From Nocardioides luteus (GTDB lineage Bacteria > Actinomycetota > Actinomycetes > Propionibacteriales > Nocardioidaceae), in contig NZ_JZDQ02000001.1 of NCBI RefSeq assembly GCF_000960475.2, positions 186,001 through 250,000 on the forward strand: DNA of 64,000 bases, written 5' to 3'. The position numbers and the translations under genes were made by a program. This document shows, piece after piece, positions 24,112-32,591 of the stretch (the stretch's first letter is position 1; each line of letters starts with the position of its first letter). The notes under the pieces were generated by a model that saw only the letters and a program-made list of their open reading frames with translations, ran no database searches and had not been told where the DNA came from.

Positions 24112-25725
24112 GTGAAGATGGAAGCCGACTACATCGTCGTAGGAGCCGGGAGCGCGGGCTGCGCCACCGCCCGCAGGCTTGCCGAGAGCGGTGCCAGCGT
24201 GATCGTGATCGAGGCGGGAACCAAGGACACCGCCTTCGGGATCAAGAACCTCCTGGAGCTTCCCGGGGCGGTGGCCGCGATGCTCTCGACGCCGCAGCTG
24301 AAGAAGCTGGTCGACTGGGGTTACAAGTCGGTGCCGCAGAGCGCGGCCCTCGACCGGGTCATCCCAATGACTCGCGGCAAGGTGCTGGGCGGCTCCTCCT
24401 CGATCAACGGGATGCTCTGGGTGCGCGGCAACCGGCAGAACTTCGACGACTGGGCGGCCGACGGCGCGACCGGCTGGTCCTACGACGACGTGCTGCCCGC
24501 GTTCCGGCGGATGGAGGACTTCGAGGGCGGTGCGGACGAGTTCCGCGGCGAGGGCGGACCGGTGAAGGTGCGCTACCAGAAGGACCTCACCCCGGCCACG
24601 CAGACCTGGCTCGACGAGGCGCCCAAGCGGCTCGGCGTCGGCGCGCTCGACGACTACAACGGCAAGGAGCAGGAGGGCGTCGGCGTCGTCCAGCTCTCGG
24701 CGTCCGAGGGACGCAGATACTCGGCGTCGAAGGCCTACCTGCGCGAGGACCCTCTGGACAACCTGCTGGTCCTGACCAGGGCGCAGGTCACCCGCGTACG
24801 CATCGAGGGCTCGCGCGCGACCGGTGTCGAGGTGGTCGGCGCCGACGGCGACAAGCAGACCATCAAGGCCTCACGCGAGGTGATCGTCGCGGCCGGCGTC
24901 TACGGCTCGCCGCACCTGCTGATGCTCTCCGGAATCGGTCATTCCGGCCACCTGCGCGACCACGGCATCCAGGTCCACGCCGACCTCCCGGTCGGGGACA
25001 ACTTCCACGACCACCTCTTCGTGCCGGTCTCCTTCCGGATGGACTCGGCGCTGCGGCGGCCGACGGCTGCCTACTTCGCCGCCGGCTTCGCCAGGTCGCG
25101 GCTCACCCGCAAGGGCTGGGCGGCGGGCTCGCAGTTCGAGGCTTTCGGCTTCGTACGCAGCGCCCTGGCCGGCCAGGTCCCCGACCTGCAGCTGCACGTC
25201 CTCTACTGGGTCTACCCCTTCCCGAACCAGGATGCCGACAAGGCGATCCGGCCGCCGACGAACAAGCCCGGCCTGTGCATCCTGCCGACGCTGATCTACC
25301 CCGAGAGCCGGGGCACCGTACGTCTGGCCAGCGCCGACCCGTTCGCCCACCCGCTCCTCGACCCGGCCTACCTGACGGCGGGCAAGGACACCGAGGTGCT
25401 CCTGGACGGGATCGCCAAGGTGCGCGAGATGATGGTGGGCCTCGGCGACAACCAGGGCGAGATCACGCCGGGCCCGGACTACGCCGACGCCCGGGCGACC
25501 CGCGACCTGCTGCCCAACATCGTGCACAGCGTCTACCACGGCGTCGGTACCTGCCGGATGGGCTCGGACGAGCGCGCGGTGGTGGACCCGTCGCTGCGCG
25601 TGAAGGGCATCGACGGTCTGCGCGTCGCCGACGCGAGCGTGATGCCCTCGATCACCGGAGGCAACACCAACGCGCCCTCGATCATGATCGGCGAGCGCGC
25701 GGCCGACCTCATCCTGGGGGCCTGA
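24112..25725 (+). CDS. GMC-family FAD oxidoreductase (choline dehydrogenase-like), copy 1
   Basis: The ~537-residue protein has the N-terminal FAD motif YIVVGAGSAGCATARRLAESG, GMC signature 1 (RGKVLGGSSSINGMLWVRGN), signature 2 (GVYGSPHLLMLSGIG) and the C-terminal catalytic block HSVYHGVGTCRMG ... GGNTNAPSIMIGERAADLI. It should oxidise an alcohol to an aldehyde or ketone. A paralogue lies at 41823-43475. GTG 24112 and ATG 24118 are both possible starts after GGGAGAGAGA. Its stop overlaps the start of the enoyl-CoA hydratase. Regulation by KstR points to a sterol or sterol side-chain alcohol as substrate; this is inference. Confidence 0.88.
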   Translation: MKMEADYIVVGAGSAGCATARRLAESGASVIVIEAGTKDTAFGIKNLLELPGAVAAMLSTPQLKKLVDWGYKSVPQSAALDRVIPMTRGKVLGGSSSINGMLWVRGNRQNFDDWAADGATGWSYDDVLPAFRRMEDFEGGADEFRGEGGPVKVRYQKDLTPATQTWLDEAPKRLGVGALDDYNGKEQEGVGVVQLSASEGRRYSASKAYLREDPLDNLLVLTRAQVTRVRIEGSRATGVEVVGADGDKQTIKASREVIVAAGVYGSPHLLMLSGIGHSGHLRDHGIQVHADLPVGDNFHDHLFVPVSFRMDSALRRPTAAYFAAGFARSRLTRKGWAAGSQFEAFGFVRSALAGQVPDLQLHVLYWVYPFPNQDADKAIRPPTNKPGLCILPTLIYPESRGTVRLASADPFAHPLLDPAYLTAGKDTEVLLDGIAKVREMMVGLGDNQGEITPGPDYADARATRDLLPNIVHSVYHGVGTCRMGSDERAVVDPSLRVKGIDGLRVADASVMPSITGGNTNAPSIMIGERAADLILGA

Positions 25726-26513
25726 TGTCCGACCTGCTGCTGAGCGAGGACCGCGATCGCGTCCGTACGCTGACCCTCAACCGTCCCGACCAGCTCAACG
25801 CCTTCAACCAGGCGCTCTACGTCGCCCTGGCCGAGGCGCTGTGCGAGGCCGACGAGGACCCGGAGGTGGCCGTCGTGCTCCTGACCGGGACCGGTCGGAC
25901 CTTCTCCGCCGGCACCGACCTCCTGGAGATGAAGGAGACCGCCTCGGGGGCCGACGACGGCGAATCGCACGGCTTCATCCGCCTCGTCGACGCCCTGACG
26001 GCGTTCTCCAAGCCGCTGGTCGTGGCAGTCAACGGCCTGGGGCTCGGCATCGGCGTGACGCTGCTCGGCTTCGCCGACCTAGTCCTCGCCTCGACGAAGG
26101 CGCGGTTCAAGACGCCGTTCACCACGCTCGGCGTCGCCCCCGAGGCGGCCTCCAGCTTCCTCTTCCCGCGGCTGATCGGGCGGCAGAACGCCGCCTGGAT
26201 GCTGCTGTCGGGGGAGTGGATCAGCGCGGAGGAGGCGCACGAGATGGGATTCGTGTGGCGGGTCACCGAGCCGGACGAGCTCCTCGCCACGGCCTGGGGT
26301 CACGCCGCCACGCTCGCCGCGCGGCCGATCAGCAGCCTGGTCGCGGTCAAGGAGACGATGACCGCCTCGCTGCGCCCGGGGATCGAGGCGGCCCGTGAGC
26401 TCGAGAACGCCAAGTTCGCCGAGCTGCTCGGCGGGCCGGCCAACATCGAGGCGCTCCTCGCCTTCGCCGAGGGGCGGGAGCCCGACTTCACGAAGCTCCC
26501 GCCGGGGGCCTGA
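25725..26513 (+). CDS. Enoyl-CoA hydratase/isomerase (crotonase family)
   Basis: The 262-residue crotonase has LTLNRPDQLNAFNQAL, the oxyanion-hole strand GRTFSAGTDLLEM, PLVVAVNGLGLGIGVTLLGFADLVLAS and FKTPFTTLGVAPEAASSFLFPRLIG. The Glu of PEAASS corresponds to one catalytic glutamate. Start ATG 25725 overlaps the GMC stop (TGATG), so the two are co-translated. It probably acts in beta-oxidation of a sterol-derived CoA ester, but the family is broad and the exact EchA type cannot be given. Confidence 0.88.
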   Translation: MSDLLLSEDRDRVRTLTLNRPDQLNAFNQALYVALAEALCEADEDPEVAVVLLTGTGRTFSAGTDLLEMKETASGADDGESHGFIRLVDALTAFSKPLVVAVNGLGLGIGVTLLGFADLVLASTKARFKTPFTTLGVAPEAASSFLFPRLIGRQNAAWMLLSGEWISAEEAHEMGFVWRVTEPDELLATAWGHAATLAARPISSLVAVKETMTASLRPGIEAARELENAKFAELLGGPANIEALLAFAEGREPDFTKLPPGA

Positions 26514-26522
26514 GCGCTGGAC

Positions 26523-26708
26523 TCAGTGGGGTCGGTGGTCGAAGCTTCCGTAGCGGTCGCGGCCGTCGAGATGGTGCTTGCGCTCCATCTCGGCCAGGTC
26601 GTGCTCGATCTGGCGGCCACGCCGCCGGTCGAGGAACGCGGCGGCCAGCATCAGGGCGGTCCAGAACACGATCATCCCGATCGTGACCGCGATGACTGCG
26701 CTGTTCAT
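26523..26708 (-). CDS. Small single-pass membrane protein
   Basis: The 61-residue protein begins MNSAVIAVTIGMIVFWTALM and continues hydrophobic to AAAFL, then has a basic, hydrophilic tail with alternating charge (RRRGRQIEHDLAEMERKHH). It fits a one-helix membrane anchor with a cytoplasmic tail. It follows the BON-domain gene by six bases, so it is the last gene of a four-gene minus-strand operon. Function unknown. Confidence 0.7.
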   Translation of the reverse strand: MNSAVIAVTIGMIVFWTALMLAAAFLDRRRGRQIEHDLAEMERKHHLDGRDRYGSFDHRPH

Positions 26709-26714
26709 CGGTGA

Positions 26715-26978
26715 TCAGCTCCTCTGTGGTGGGTCGATCTGCTCGTGGTCGGGTCCGCCCGGACCGGGCTCGGCGCTGAGCATGATGTGGTCGACGATCT
26801 CGAGCCCGGTGTCGTGCTCCCGGACGACCTCGAGGACCGTCGCCCGGCGCTCCTCGGAGGCGACCTCGCCGGAGACGACGAGGCGCTCGCCGCGTACCTG
26901 GAGCCGGATGCCCAGCTCGTTGGTGCGCGGATCGCTCGCGATGTCTCGCTCGAGATCTCGTGCCAGCTGTTCGTTCAT
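26715..26978 (-). CDS. BON-domain protein
   Basis: The 87-residue protein has an alpha-beta pattern matching one BON domain (RDLERDIASDPRTNELGIRL, then VRGERLVVSGEVASEERRATV). There is no signal peptide. BON domains bind lipids or hydrophobic ligands and are linked to osmotic or envelope stress. Its ATG overlaps the stop of the phosphoesterase gene (ATGA). Confidence 0.78.
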   Translation of the reverse strand: MNEQLARDLERDIASDPRTNELGIRLQVRGERLVVSGEVASEERRATVLEVVREHDTGLEIVDHIMLSAEPGPGGPDHEQIDPPQRS

Positions 26979-27718
26979 GCCGACCTCCTGGGGACGACGT
27001 CGTAGACGCGGAACGCTGCCTGGATGACCGGCTGGGCGACGTTGCGTACGGGCACCCCGGCCGGAGTGAGGCCCTTCTCGCGCCCGGCGTGGGCATGGCC
27101 GTGGACGGCGAGATCGACGCCGGTCTCGTCGATCGCCTCACCGAGCCGGTAGTTGCCGAGGAACGGCCAGATCTCCTTCGGCTCGCCGATCAGGGTGTCG
27201 TCGACCGGGGCGAAGTGGGACAGTGCGACGGTGACGTCCGGCTCCTCGCCGGCCAAGTCGTCGAGGGCTCGGCGCAGGACGCCGGCGGTCTCGATGCCGT
27301 GCCCGGTGAAGGCCTTCATCTCCGGTTCGCCGAAGTCGGCCGCGCAGCGCCCGTGGAACCCCAGGCAGAAGCCCTTGACGCCGGCGACGCCGAGGCGGCC
27401 GGCGTCCGTCTCGATGGTGGTCGAGGTGCCTTCGAGGACCGTGACGCCACGGTCCGTCAGCAGCCGGGCGATGTCGCGGTCGGCCCCGGAGTGGTAGTCG
27501 TGGTTGCCGAGCACGACGAGGACGGGGACGTCGGCGGCGTCGAACTCGTCGGCGAACGCCTTGGCCTCCTCGACCGTGCCGTGCTGGGTGAGGTCACCGG
27601 CCACGAGCAGCGCGTCCGCCTCGCCGGAGATCCCCTCGAGCAGTGGTGCGTAGCGTCCTCGCAGGTCGTCCGCCAGATGTACGTCACCCACGGCTGCCAC
27701 GCGAATCGGGTCAGGCAT
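26975..27718 (-). CDS. Calcineurin-like metallophosphoesterase
   Basis: The 247-residue protein carries the five metal-binding blocks of the family: GDVHLADD, GDLTQHG, GNHDYHSG, LSHFAP and HGHAHAG. It should hydrolyse a phosphoester with two metal ions in the cytoplasm. The substrate is unknown. ATG 27718 is preceded by GGAG at a six-base distance; ATG 27724 or an earlier start at 27760 are possible but would overlap the upstream gene more. Confidence 0.88.
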   Translation of the reverse strand: MPDPIRVAAVGDVHLADDLRGRYAPLLEGISGEADALLVAGDLTQHGTVEEAKAFADEFDAADVPVLVVLGNHDYHSGADRDIARLLTDRGVTVLEGTSTTIETDAGRLGVAGVKGFCLGFHGRCAADFGEPEMKAFTGHGIETAGVLRRALDDLAGEEPDVTVALSHFAPVDDTLIGEPKEIWPFLGNYRLGEAIDETGVDLAVHGHAHAGREKGLTPAGVPVRNVAQPVIQAAFRVYDVVPRRSA

Positions 27719-28304
27719 CGTCATCTCCGATACCGCTTCCTTCCATGATGTCGAGCGCATCGAGCAGGCCCAGCGCGCTCAGCGCGAACGGGCTCCGCTT
27801 CGCCTCCTGCCGCACCAGCCGCCAGTCGACCTGCTCGCGCAGGGCGCGGGCGGAGCCGAGGATCGGCGAGAGGTCGCAGGCGTGCTCGCTGAGCGCGAGC
27901 ATGCGCGAGATGATCAGGTCGGTCGCCGACATGACGGGCATGGTCACGGAGTCGACCGGCAGCTCGGTGCACCGCACGAGCAGCTCCTCGTCGACCGGGC
28001 CGGTCGGGAGCCGGTGGATCAGGTCGACGATCACGGTGTCGCGACCGACCTTCACCAGCCAGTCCTCCGGGGCGGCGACCGGATCCATCCCGTTCTCGAC
28101 GAGCTTCTCCACGGCCTCCTCGACGCAGTCCTGGGGGAGGACGAAGTCGACGTCGTGGGTGCTCTCCGGGCCGCCTCGGGTCCAGACCGCGTAGCCGCCG
28201 GCCAGCGCGAACGGGATCTCGGCGGCCTTCAGCGTCGCGCCCACCCTCTTCAGGACCTCGCGTTGTCGCTGGAGCTCCTCGCCCAGCACGTCAGTTCTCG
28301 GCAT
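27711..28304 (-). CDS. Nucleotidyltransferase-fold protein (AbiEii-like)
   Basis: The 197-residue protein has the minimal nucleotidyltransferase pattern FALAGGYAVWTRGGPESTHDVDFVL, with the G-G and the D-x-D needed for metal binding, and a later Asp in VIVDLIHR. Relatives include AbiEii toxins and uncharacterised nucleotidyltransferases. No AbiEi-like antitoxin is adjacent, so a toxin role is not supported. Start ATG 28304 was taken; the upstream part of the open frame looks non-coding. It is the first gene of the minus-strand operon with the phosphoesterase, BON and membrane genes. Confidence 0.75.
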   Translation of the reverse strand: MPRTDVLGEELQRQREVLKRVGATLKAAEIPFALAGGYAVWTRGGPESTHDVDFVLPQDCVEEAVEKLVENGMDPVAAPEDWLVKVGRDTVIVDLIHRLPTGPVDEELLVRCTELPVDSVTMPVMSATDLIISRMLALSEHACDLSPILGSARALREQVDWRLVRQEAKRSPFALSALGLLDALDIMEGSGIGDDDA

Positions 28305-28351
28305 GTGGGTGCGGTACCCCGAAGCGGTGCCGCTCAGCCCTTGCCGGAAAC

Positions 28352-28365
28352 GAGAACGTGTTCTA
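28352..28365. promoter_or_regulatory. KstR-like operator (one mismatch) upstream of the TetR-P450 operon
   Basis: GAGAACGTGTTCTA matches the KstR operator except for the first fixed T. It ends 11 bases before the GTG of the TetR gene and would place the P450 operon partly under KstR control. Confidence 0.65.
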
Positions 28366-28367
28366 AT

Positions 28368-28383
28368 CTGGACACGTGTCCAG
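28368..28383. promoter_or_regulatory. 16-base perfect palindrome spanning the TetR start codon
   Basis: CTGGACACGTGTCCAG is fully palindromic, and the GTG start at 28376 is its right centre. A TetR-type dimer site in this position fits autorepression of the following regulator gene. The match to a specific regulator is not known. Confidence 0.55.
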
Positions 28384-28924
28384 CGCAACGAGCACCCGTC
28401 AGGCCGATACCGTCGAGCGCCTGTTCGCCGCGGGCCTGGCGGAGCTGCGCGAGGTCGGGCACGAGGCGCTGACGATCCGCTCGGTCGCCGCACGGGCCGG
28501 GGTCTCCTCGGCGACGGCGTACACCTACCTGGCCTCCAGGAACCACCTCTTCGTCGAGCTCTTCTGGCGCCATCTGAACGAGGCGCCGGTGGCCGACGGG
28601 ACCGGCTCTCGCGCGGGGCGCGTGCAGGAGGCCGTACGCAGCCTGACGACCCGGATCGCGGAGGAGCCGGAGCTGGCGGCGGCGGTCACCCCGGCGCTGC
28701 TGGGCAGCGACTCCGACGTCGAGCGGCTCCGGTTGCGGATCGGGGCCGAGTTCGCCGCCCGGTTCGAGTCGGCGCTCGGGGACGGAGCCGGGGAGGCGGT
28801 GCGCGAAGCGCTGCTGCTCGCCTTCTCCGGCGCGCTGCTGCAGGCGGGCATGGGACTGATGACCTACGACGAGATGGCCGACCGGCTCGCCCCGGTCGTG
28901 GCCGTGATCGTCGGCGAGGAGTGA
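28376..28924 (+). CDS. TetR-family regulator heading the P450 operon
   Basis: The 182-residue protein has an N-terminal TetR helix-turn-helix (LTIRSVAARAGVSSATAYTYLASRNHLFVELF) and a helical ligand domain. It does not resemble KstR, whose HTH reads differently and which is longer. Position before the CYP123-SDR-CYP51 genes resembles the Rv0767c regulator of mycobacteria. Start GTG 28376 sits inside a 16-base palindrome that is probably its own operator. It ends one base before the P450 gene, so it is the first cistron of the operon. Confidence 0.82.
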   Translation: MSSATSTRQADTVERLFAAGLAELREVGHEALTIRSVAARAGVSSATAYTYLASRNHLFVELFWRHLNEAPVADGTGSRAGRVQEAVRSLTTRIAEEPELAAAVTPALLGSDSDVERLRLRIGAEFAARFESALGDGAGEAVREALLLAFSGALLQAGMGLMTYDEMADRLAPVVAVIVGEE

Positions 28925-28925
28925 G

Positions 28926-30158
28926 ATGACCAGCACCACCACCGAGATCTTCGACCCCTACGACTACGACTTCCACGAGGACCCCTACCCGGTCTACGCC
29001 CGGCTACGGGACGAGGCGCCGCTCTACTACAACGCCGTCGACGACTTCTGGGCGCTGTCCCGGCACGCCGACGTGCACGCCGCGGTGAAGGACGACGTCA
29101 CCTTCTCCAACCGGATGGGGGTCTCGCTCGACGCCAGCGCCTGGAACGCCGACGCCCACCGGGTGATGTCCTTCCTGGCGCTGGACGGGGCCGCGCAGAC
29201 CCGGTTGCGCAAGCTGGTCTCGGCGGGGTTCACACCCCGCCGCGTACGCGAGCTGGCGCCGCAGATCCAGGCGCTCGCCGACCGCTACCTCGACGCGCTG
29301 AGGGCGCTGTCCGAGAAAGCGGGCGAGGTGGACTGGATCGCGGAGCTCGCCGGCAAGCTCCCGATGGACGTCATCTCGGAGATGATGGGCGTCCCCGCCG
29401 CCGATCGCGACGAGGTGCGTCGGCTGGCCGACCTGGTGGTGCACCGGGAGGACGGCGTACGCGACGTGCCGGAGGCCGGGATGACGGCCGCGCTGGAGCT
29501 GATCGGCTACTACGCCGAGATGGTCGCCCAGCGGCGCCGGCAGCCGAGCGAGGACCTCACCTCGGCGCTGATCGAGGCCGAGGTCGACGGCGACCGGCTG
29601 CTCGACCACGAGGTGATCGCGTTCCTGTTCCTGATGGTCGTGGCCGGCAACGAGACCACCACCAAGCTGCTCGGCAACGCGCTCTTCCACCTCGGCGCCC
29701 ATCGCGATCAGCTCGCCGAGGTGTTCGCCGACCCGGAGGGCGCCACGTTGGTGAGCCCGTGGATCGAGGAGACCCTGCGCCACGACACCTCGAGCCAGAT
29801 GCTCGCCCGCTACGTCGCCGAGGATGTCGAGCTGCACGGCCAGGTCGTCCCGGCCGGATCGAAGCTGCTCGTCCTGCTCGGCTCGGCCAACCGCGACGAG
29901 CGGGTCTTCACCGCCCCGGACGTCTTCGACATCCACCGCCCACCCGACGAGCTCGGCCGGATCATGAGCTTCGGTGTCGGCCGGCACTTCTGCCTCGGCG
30001 CCAACCTCGCCCGGCTCGAGGCCAAGATCGTGCTGACGGAGCTGGTGCGGCGTACGTCGGGGTTCGAGGTCCACACCGATCGCGCCGTCCGCGTGCACTC
30101 CACGAGCGTGCGCGGGTTCGCCGAGCTGCCTGTCTCGTTCACCTGGAGGGCGCGATGA
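28926..30158 (+). CDS. cyp123: Cytochrome P450, CYP123-like
   Basis: The 410-residue soluble P450 has the I-helix oxygen-activation motif VVAGNETTTKLLGNAL, an ExxR motif (EETLR) and the heme loop FGVGRHFCLGANLARLE with ligand Cys356. Its place upstream of an SDR, CYP51 and ferredoxin matches CYP123 (Rv0766c) in mycobacteria, whose substrate is not established. Electrons probably come from the ferredoxin at 32396 and the reductase at 36710 in the same operon. The family number is inferred mainly from synteny. Confidence 0.82.
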   Translation: MTSTTTEIFDPYDYDFHEDPYPVYARLRDEAPLYYNAVDDFWALSRHADVHAAVKDDVTFSNRMGVSLDASAWNADAHRVMSFLALDGAAQTRLRKLVSAGFTPRRVRELAPQIQALADRYLDALRALSEKAGEVDWIAELAGKLPMDVISEMMGVPAADRDEVRRLADLVVHREDGVRDVPEAGMTAALELIGYYAEMVAQRRRQPSEDLTSALIEAEVDGDRLLDHEVIAFLFLMVVAGNETTTKLLGNALFHLGAHRDQLAEVFADPEGATLVSPWIEETLRHDTSSQMLARYVAEDVELHGQVVPAGSKLLVLLGSANRDERVFTAPDVFDIHRPPDELGRIMSFGVGRHFCLGANLARLEAKIVLTELVRRTSGFEVHTDRAVRVHSTSVRGFAELPVSFTWRAR

Positions 30159-30274
30159 GCGCCGTGGATGTTCACCGAGGTACCTCGGCGAGCCATCACT
30201 CCTTCCGTGGAGTTCCGCGAAGGCAGTGCGCATTCGCCGAGTTACCTCGGTCAGCATCCAGGGAGGACGCATGA
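30155..30274 (+). other. Possible 39-residue coupling mini-ORF between the P450 and SDR genes
   Basis: ATG 30155 overlaps the P450 stop (ATGA), and the frame's TGA overlaps the SDR start at 30271 (ATGA). The predicted peptide MSAVDVHRGTSASHHSFRGV... is basic and has no known domain. Two copies of a CCGAG(G/T)TACCTCGG palindrome flank its middle. It is the third instance of this layout in the window. Confidence 0.3.
30175..30250. repeat. Paired CCGAGNTACCTCGG palindromes in the P450-SDR gap
   Basis: CCGAGGTACCTCGG (30175-30188, perfect) and CCGAGTTACCTCGG (30237-30250, one mismatch) lie 62 bases apart. With their flanks they also form a larger inverted pair (CGCCGAG...TACCTCGGT). They could be operators for an internal promoter, or arms of a hairpin, in a gap that is unusually long for this operon. 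Confidence 0.55.
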
Positions 30275-31050
30275 GCAAGTACGCCCAGCCCGACCGCCGC
30301 CCGGCGGTGATCACCGGCGCGTCGTCGGGGATCGGCGCCGAGACGGCGAAGGCGCTGGCCACGGCTGGGTTCCCGGTGGCGCTGGGCGCCCGGCGGGTCG
30401 ACCGCGTCGACGAGATCGCCGCCGCGATCCGGGCCGACGGGGGAGAGGCGGTCGCGCACCCCCTCGACGTGACCTCCGACGAGTCGGTGGCCGAGTTCGC
30501 CGCCAAGGTGGCCGCCGACCTGGGCGATGTCGAGGTCCTGGTCAGCAACGCCGGTGTCACCCACCCGGGCGCGACCGTCGACGTCCCCACCGAGACCTTC
30601 GCCGGCCAGGTCGACGTCAACCTGCTCGGTGCCCACCGGGTGCTGCGGGCCTTCGGGCCCGGGATGATCGAGCGCCGGCGCGGCGACCTGGTCTTCCTCT
30701 CCTCCGACGTGGCGGTCAGGCCGCGACCGTTCATGGGTGCGTACGCAGCCTCCAAGTGGGGCCTGGAAGGCATGGTCGCCGCGCTCCAGATGGAGCTCGA
30801 GGGCACCGGGGTCCGGGCCTCGATCGTGCGACCCGGTCCCACCCACTCCGACATCGGCAACGAGTGGCCCGCCGAGCTGGGCGGGTTCGTGCTCGAGCAG
30901 TGGGTCCGCTGGGGCTTGGCCCGGCACCCTCACTTCCTCAAGGCGCGCGCTCAGGCCGACGCGATCACGACGATCGTGACCGCTCCGCGCGGCGTCCACA
31001 TCAGCACGATCGACGTCAATCCCGAGGCACCCGTCGAGGAGTCCCGATGA
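30271..31050 (+). CDS. Short-chain dehydrogenase/reductase (Rv0765c-like)
   Basis: The 259-residue SDR has cofactor motif TGASSGIGAETAKAL, LVSNAGVTHPG and the catalytic Tyr-x3-Lys in GAYAASKWGLEG, preceded by a Ser in FLSSDVAV. GARRVDR after beta-2 suggests NADP(H) preference. Start ATG 30271 follows GGGAGGA. The stop overlaps the CYP51 start (ATGA). Its position just before CYP51 matches Rv0765c, for which a sterol or alcohol substrate has been proposed only from context. Confidence 0.88.
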   Translation: MSKYAQPDRRPAVITGASSGIGAETAKALATAGFPVALGARRVDRVDEIAAAIRADGGEAVAHPLDVTSDESVAEFAAKVAADLGDVEVLVSNAGVTHPGATVDVPTETFAGQVDVNLLGAHRVLRAFGPGMIERRRGDLVFLSSDVAVRPRPFMGAYAASKWGLEGMVAALQMELEGTGVRASIVRPGPTHSDIGNEWPAELGGFVLEQWVRWGLARHPHFLKARAQADAITTIVTAPRGVHISTIDVNPEAPVEESR

Positions 31051-32399
31051 TTCCCACCGTCTCCACCGTCCTGGACGACCAGGACCCGATCGTGCCCGAG
31101 ATCATCCGCGGCACCGGTCACCTGCCCGAGATGCGCGTCGACCCGATCTCGCTCTTCACCCGCGTCCGCGAGGAGTGCGGCGACCTCGGCCGCTTCCGGC
31201 TCGCCGACAAGGACGTCGTCCTGGTCACCGGGGCCGAGGCCAACGAGGCGTTCTTCCGGGCGCCCGACGAGGTGCTCGACCAGGCGGCTGCGTACCCGTT
31301 CATGACGCCGATCTTCGGCAAGGGGGTCGTCTTCGACGCCTCGCCGGAGGAGCGCCAGCAGATGCTGAAGAACCAGGCGCTGCGCGGCGACATGATGCGC
31401 GGGCACGCCCAGACGATCGAGGCCGAGATCCGCCGGATGATCGCCGGCTGGGGCGAGGAGGGGGAGATCGACCTGCTCGACTTCTTCGCCGAGCTGACCA
31501 TCTACACGACCTCGGCCTGTCTGGTCGGGAAGCCGTTCCGCGAGGAGCTCGACTCCTCCTTCGCCCGGCACTACCACGAGCTGGAGCACGGCACGGACGC
31601 GATCGCGTACGTCGACGCGTACGCCGACATCGAGAGCTTCCGGATGCGCGACGCCGCCCGGGAGAAGCTGGTCGCGCTCGTCCAGGCGATCGTCGACAAG
31701 CGGGTCGCCCGGGGCAAGGTGCCGCGCGAGGAGCGCGACCTCCTCGACGTGCTGATCTCGATCGACATGGACACCGACACCATCACCGGGATCTTCATCT
31801 CGATGATGTTCGCCGGCCACCACACCTCCTCGGGCACGGCCTCATGGGCGATGATCGAGCTGCTGCGGAACCCCGAGGTCATGGGCGATGTCGTCCAAGA
31901 GCTCGACGAGCTGTACGCCGACGGCAGCGAGGTCTCCTTCCAGGCGCTGCGCTCGATCCCGGTGCTCGAGGCGGCGCTGAAGGAGACGCTGCGGCTGCAC
32001 CCGCCGCTGATCATCCTGATGCGGCTGGTACGCGAGGACTTCGAGCTGCTCGGCGAGACCATCCCGGCCGGCACCCTGCTCGCCGCCTCGCCGCGGGTCT
32101 CCAACCGGATCGAGGACGACTTCCCGAAGGCCGAGCTGTTCGACCCGAGCCGCTACCTCGACCCGCGCCAGGAGGACATGCAGAACCGCTGGACCTGGAT
32201 CCCGTTCGGCGCCGGCAAGCACCGCTGCGTCGGCAACGCGTTCGCGATGATGCAGATGAAGGCGATCTTCTCGGTGATCCTGCGCGACTACTCGTTCGAG
32301 GCGGCGCAGCCGCTGGAGTCCTACGCCGACGACTTCACGAAGATGGTGATCCAGCTCCAGCAGCCCTGCCGTGTCCGCTACCGGAAGAGGTCGTCGTGA
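31047..32399 (+). CDS. cyp51: Sterol 14-alpha-demethylase CYP51
   Basis: The 450-residue P450 has the CYP51 marks: B'-helix region YPFMTPIFGKGVVFDASPEE, I-helix FAGHHTSSGTASWAM (with the His of the CYP51 proton path), ExxR in KETLRLHPP, and heme loop FGAGKHRCVGNAFA with Cys394, the same number as M. tuberculosis CYP51. It removes the 14-alpha-methyl group of lanosterol-type sterols in three oxidations. In a sterol-degrading actinobacterium the substrate may be dietary 14-methyl sterols rather than an endogenous intermediate. The next gene encodes its ferredoxin with overlapping codons. Confidence 0.94.
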   Translation: MIPTVSTVLDDQDPIVPEIIRGTGHLPEMRVDPISLFTRVREECGDLGRFRLADKDVVLVTGAEANEAFFRAPDEVLDQAAAYPFMTPIFGKGVVFDASPEERQQMLKNQALRGDMMRGHAQTIEAEIRRMIAGWGEEGEIDLLDFFAELTIYTTSACLVGKPFREELDSSFARHYHELEHGTDAIAYVDAYADIESFRMRDAAREKLVALVQAIVDKRVARGKVPREERDLLDVLISIDMDTDTITGIFISMMFAGHHTSSGTASWAMIELLRNPEVMGDVVQELDELYADGSEVSFQALRSIPVLEAALKETLRLHPPLIILMRLVREDFELLGETIPAGTLLAASPRVSNRIEDDFPKAELFDPSRYLDPRQEDMQNRWTWIPFGAGKHRCVGNAFAMMQMKAIFSVILRDYSFEAAQPLESYADDFTKMVIQLQQPCRVRYRKRSS

Positions 32400-32590
32400 A
32401 GCTGGCTGCTGACCTGGGCCTCTGTCAGGGACACCAGGAGTGTCTCGCCGAGGCACCCGAGCTCTTCGGCTTCGACGAGGACAGCTACCAGGTCGTCGTA
32501 CGCGTCCCCGAACCGTCCGAGCAACAGCTTCCCGCCGCGCGTGCGGCCGTCAAGTACTGCCCTGCTTTCGCTCTCACCCTGGAGGACTGA
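32396..32590 (+). CDS. Single-cluster ferredoxin for CYP51
   Basis: The 64-residue ferredoxin has cysteines at 10, 16 and 55 and a His at 13 in place of the usual second cysteine (C-x2-H-x2-C ... CP). This is the 3Fe-4S-type or histidine-variant cluster pattern found next to actinobacterial P450s, including Rv0763c. GTG 32396 overlaps the CYP51 stop. It should carry electrons from the FprB-like reductase to CYP51 and possibly the CYP123-like enzyme. Confidence 0.9.
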   Translation: MKLAADLGLCQGHQECLAEAPELFGFDEDSYQVVVRVPEPSEQQLPAARAAVKYCPAFALTLED

Positions 32591-32591
32591 C

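Noticed and set aside
27711..28304. Type IV toxin-antitoxin (AbiE) system
   Set aside because: A nucleotidyltransferase fold is present but no AbiEi-like antitoxin lies beside it.
28376..28924. Calling this TetR the cholesterol repressor KstR
   Set aside because: Its HTH and ligand domain do not read like KstR, it is shorter, and it has its own palindrome at the start codon. Position fits the Rv0767c-type regulator better.
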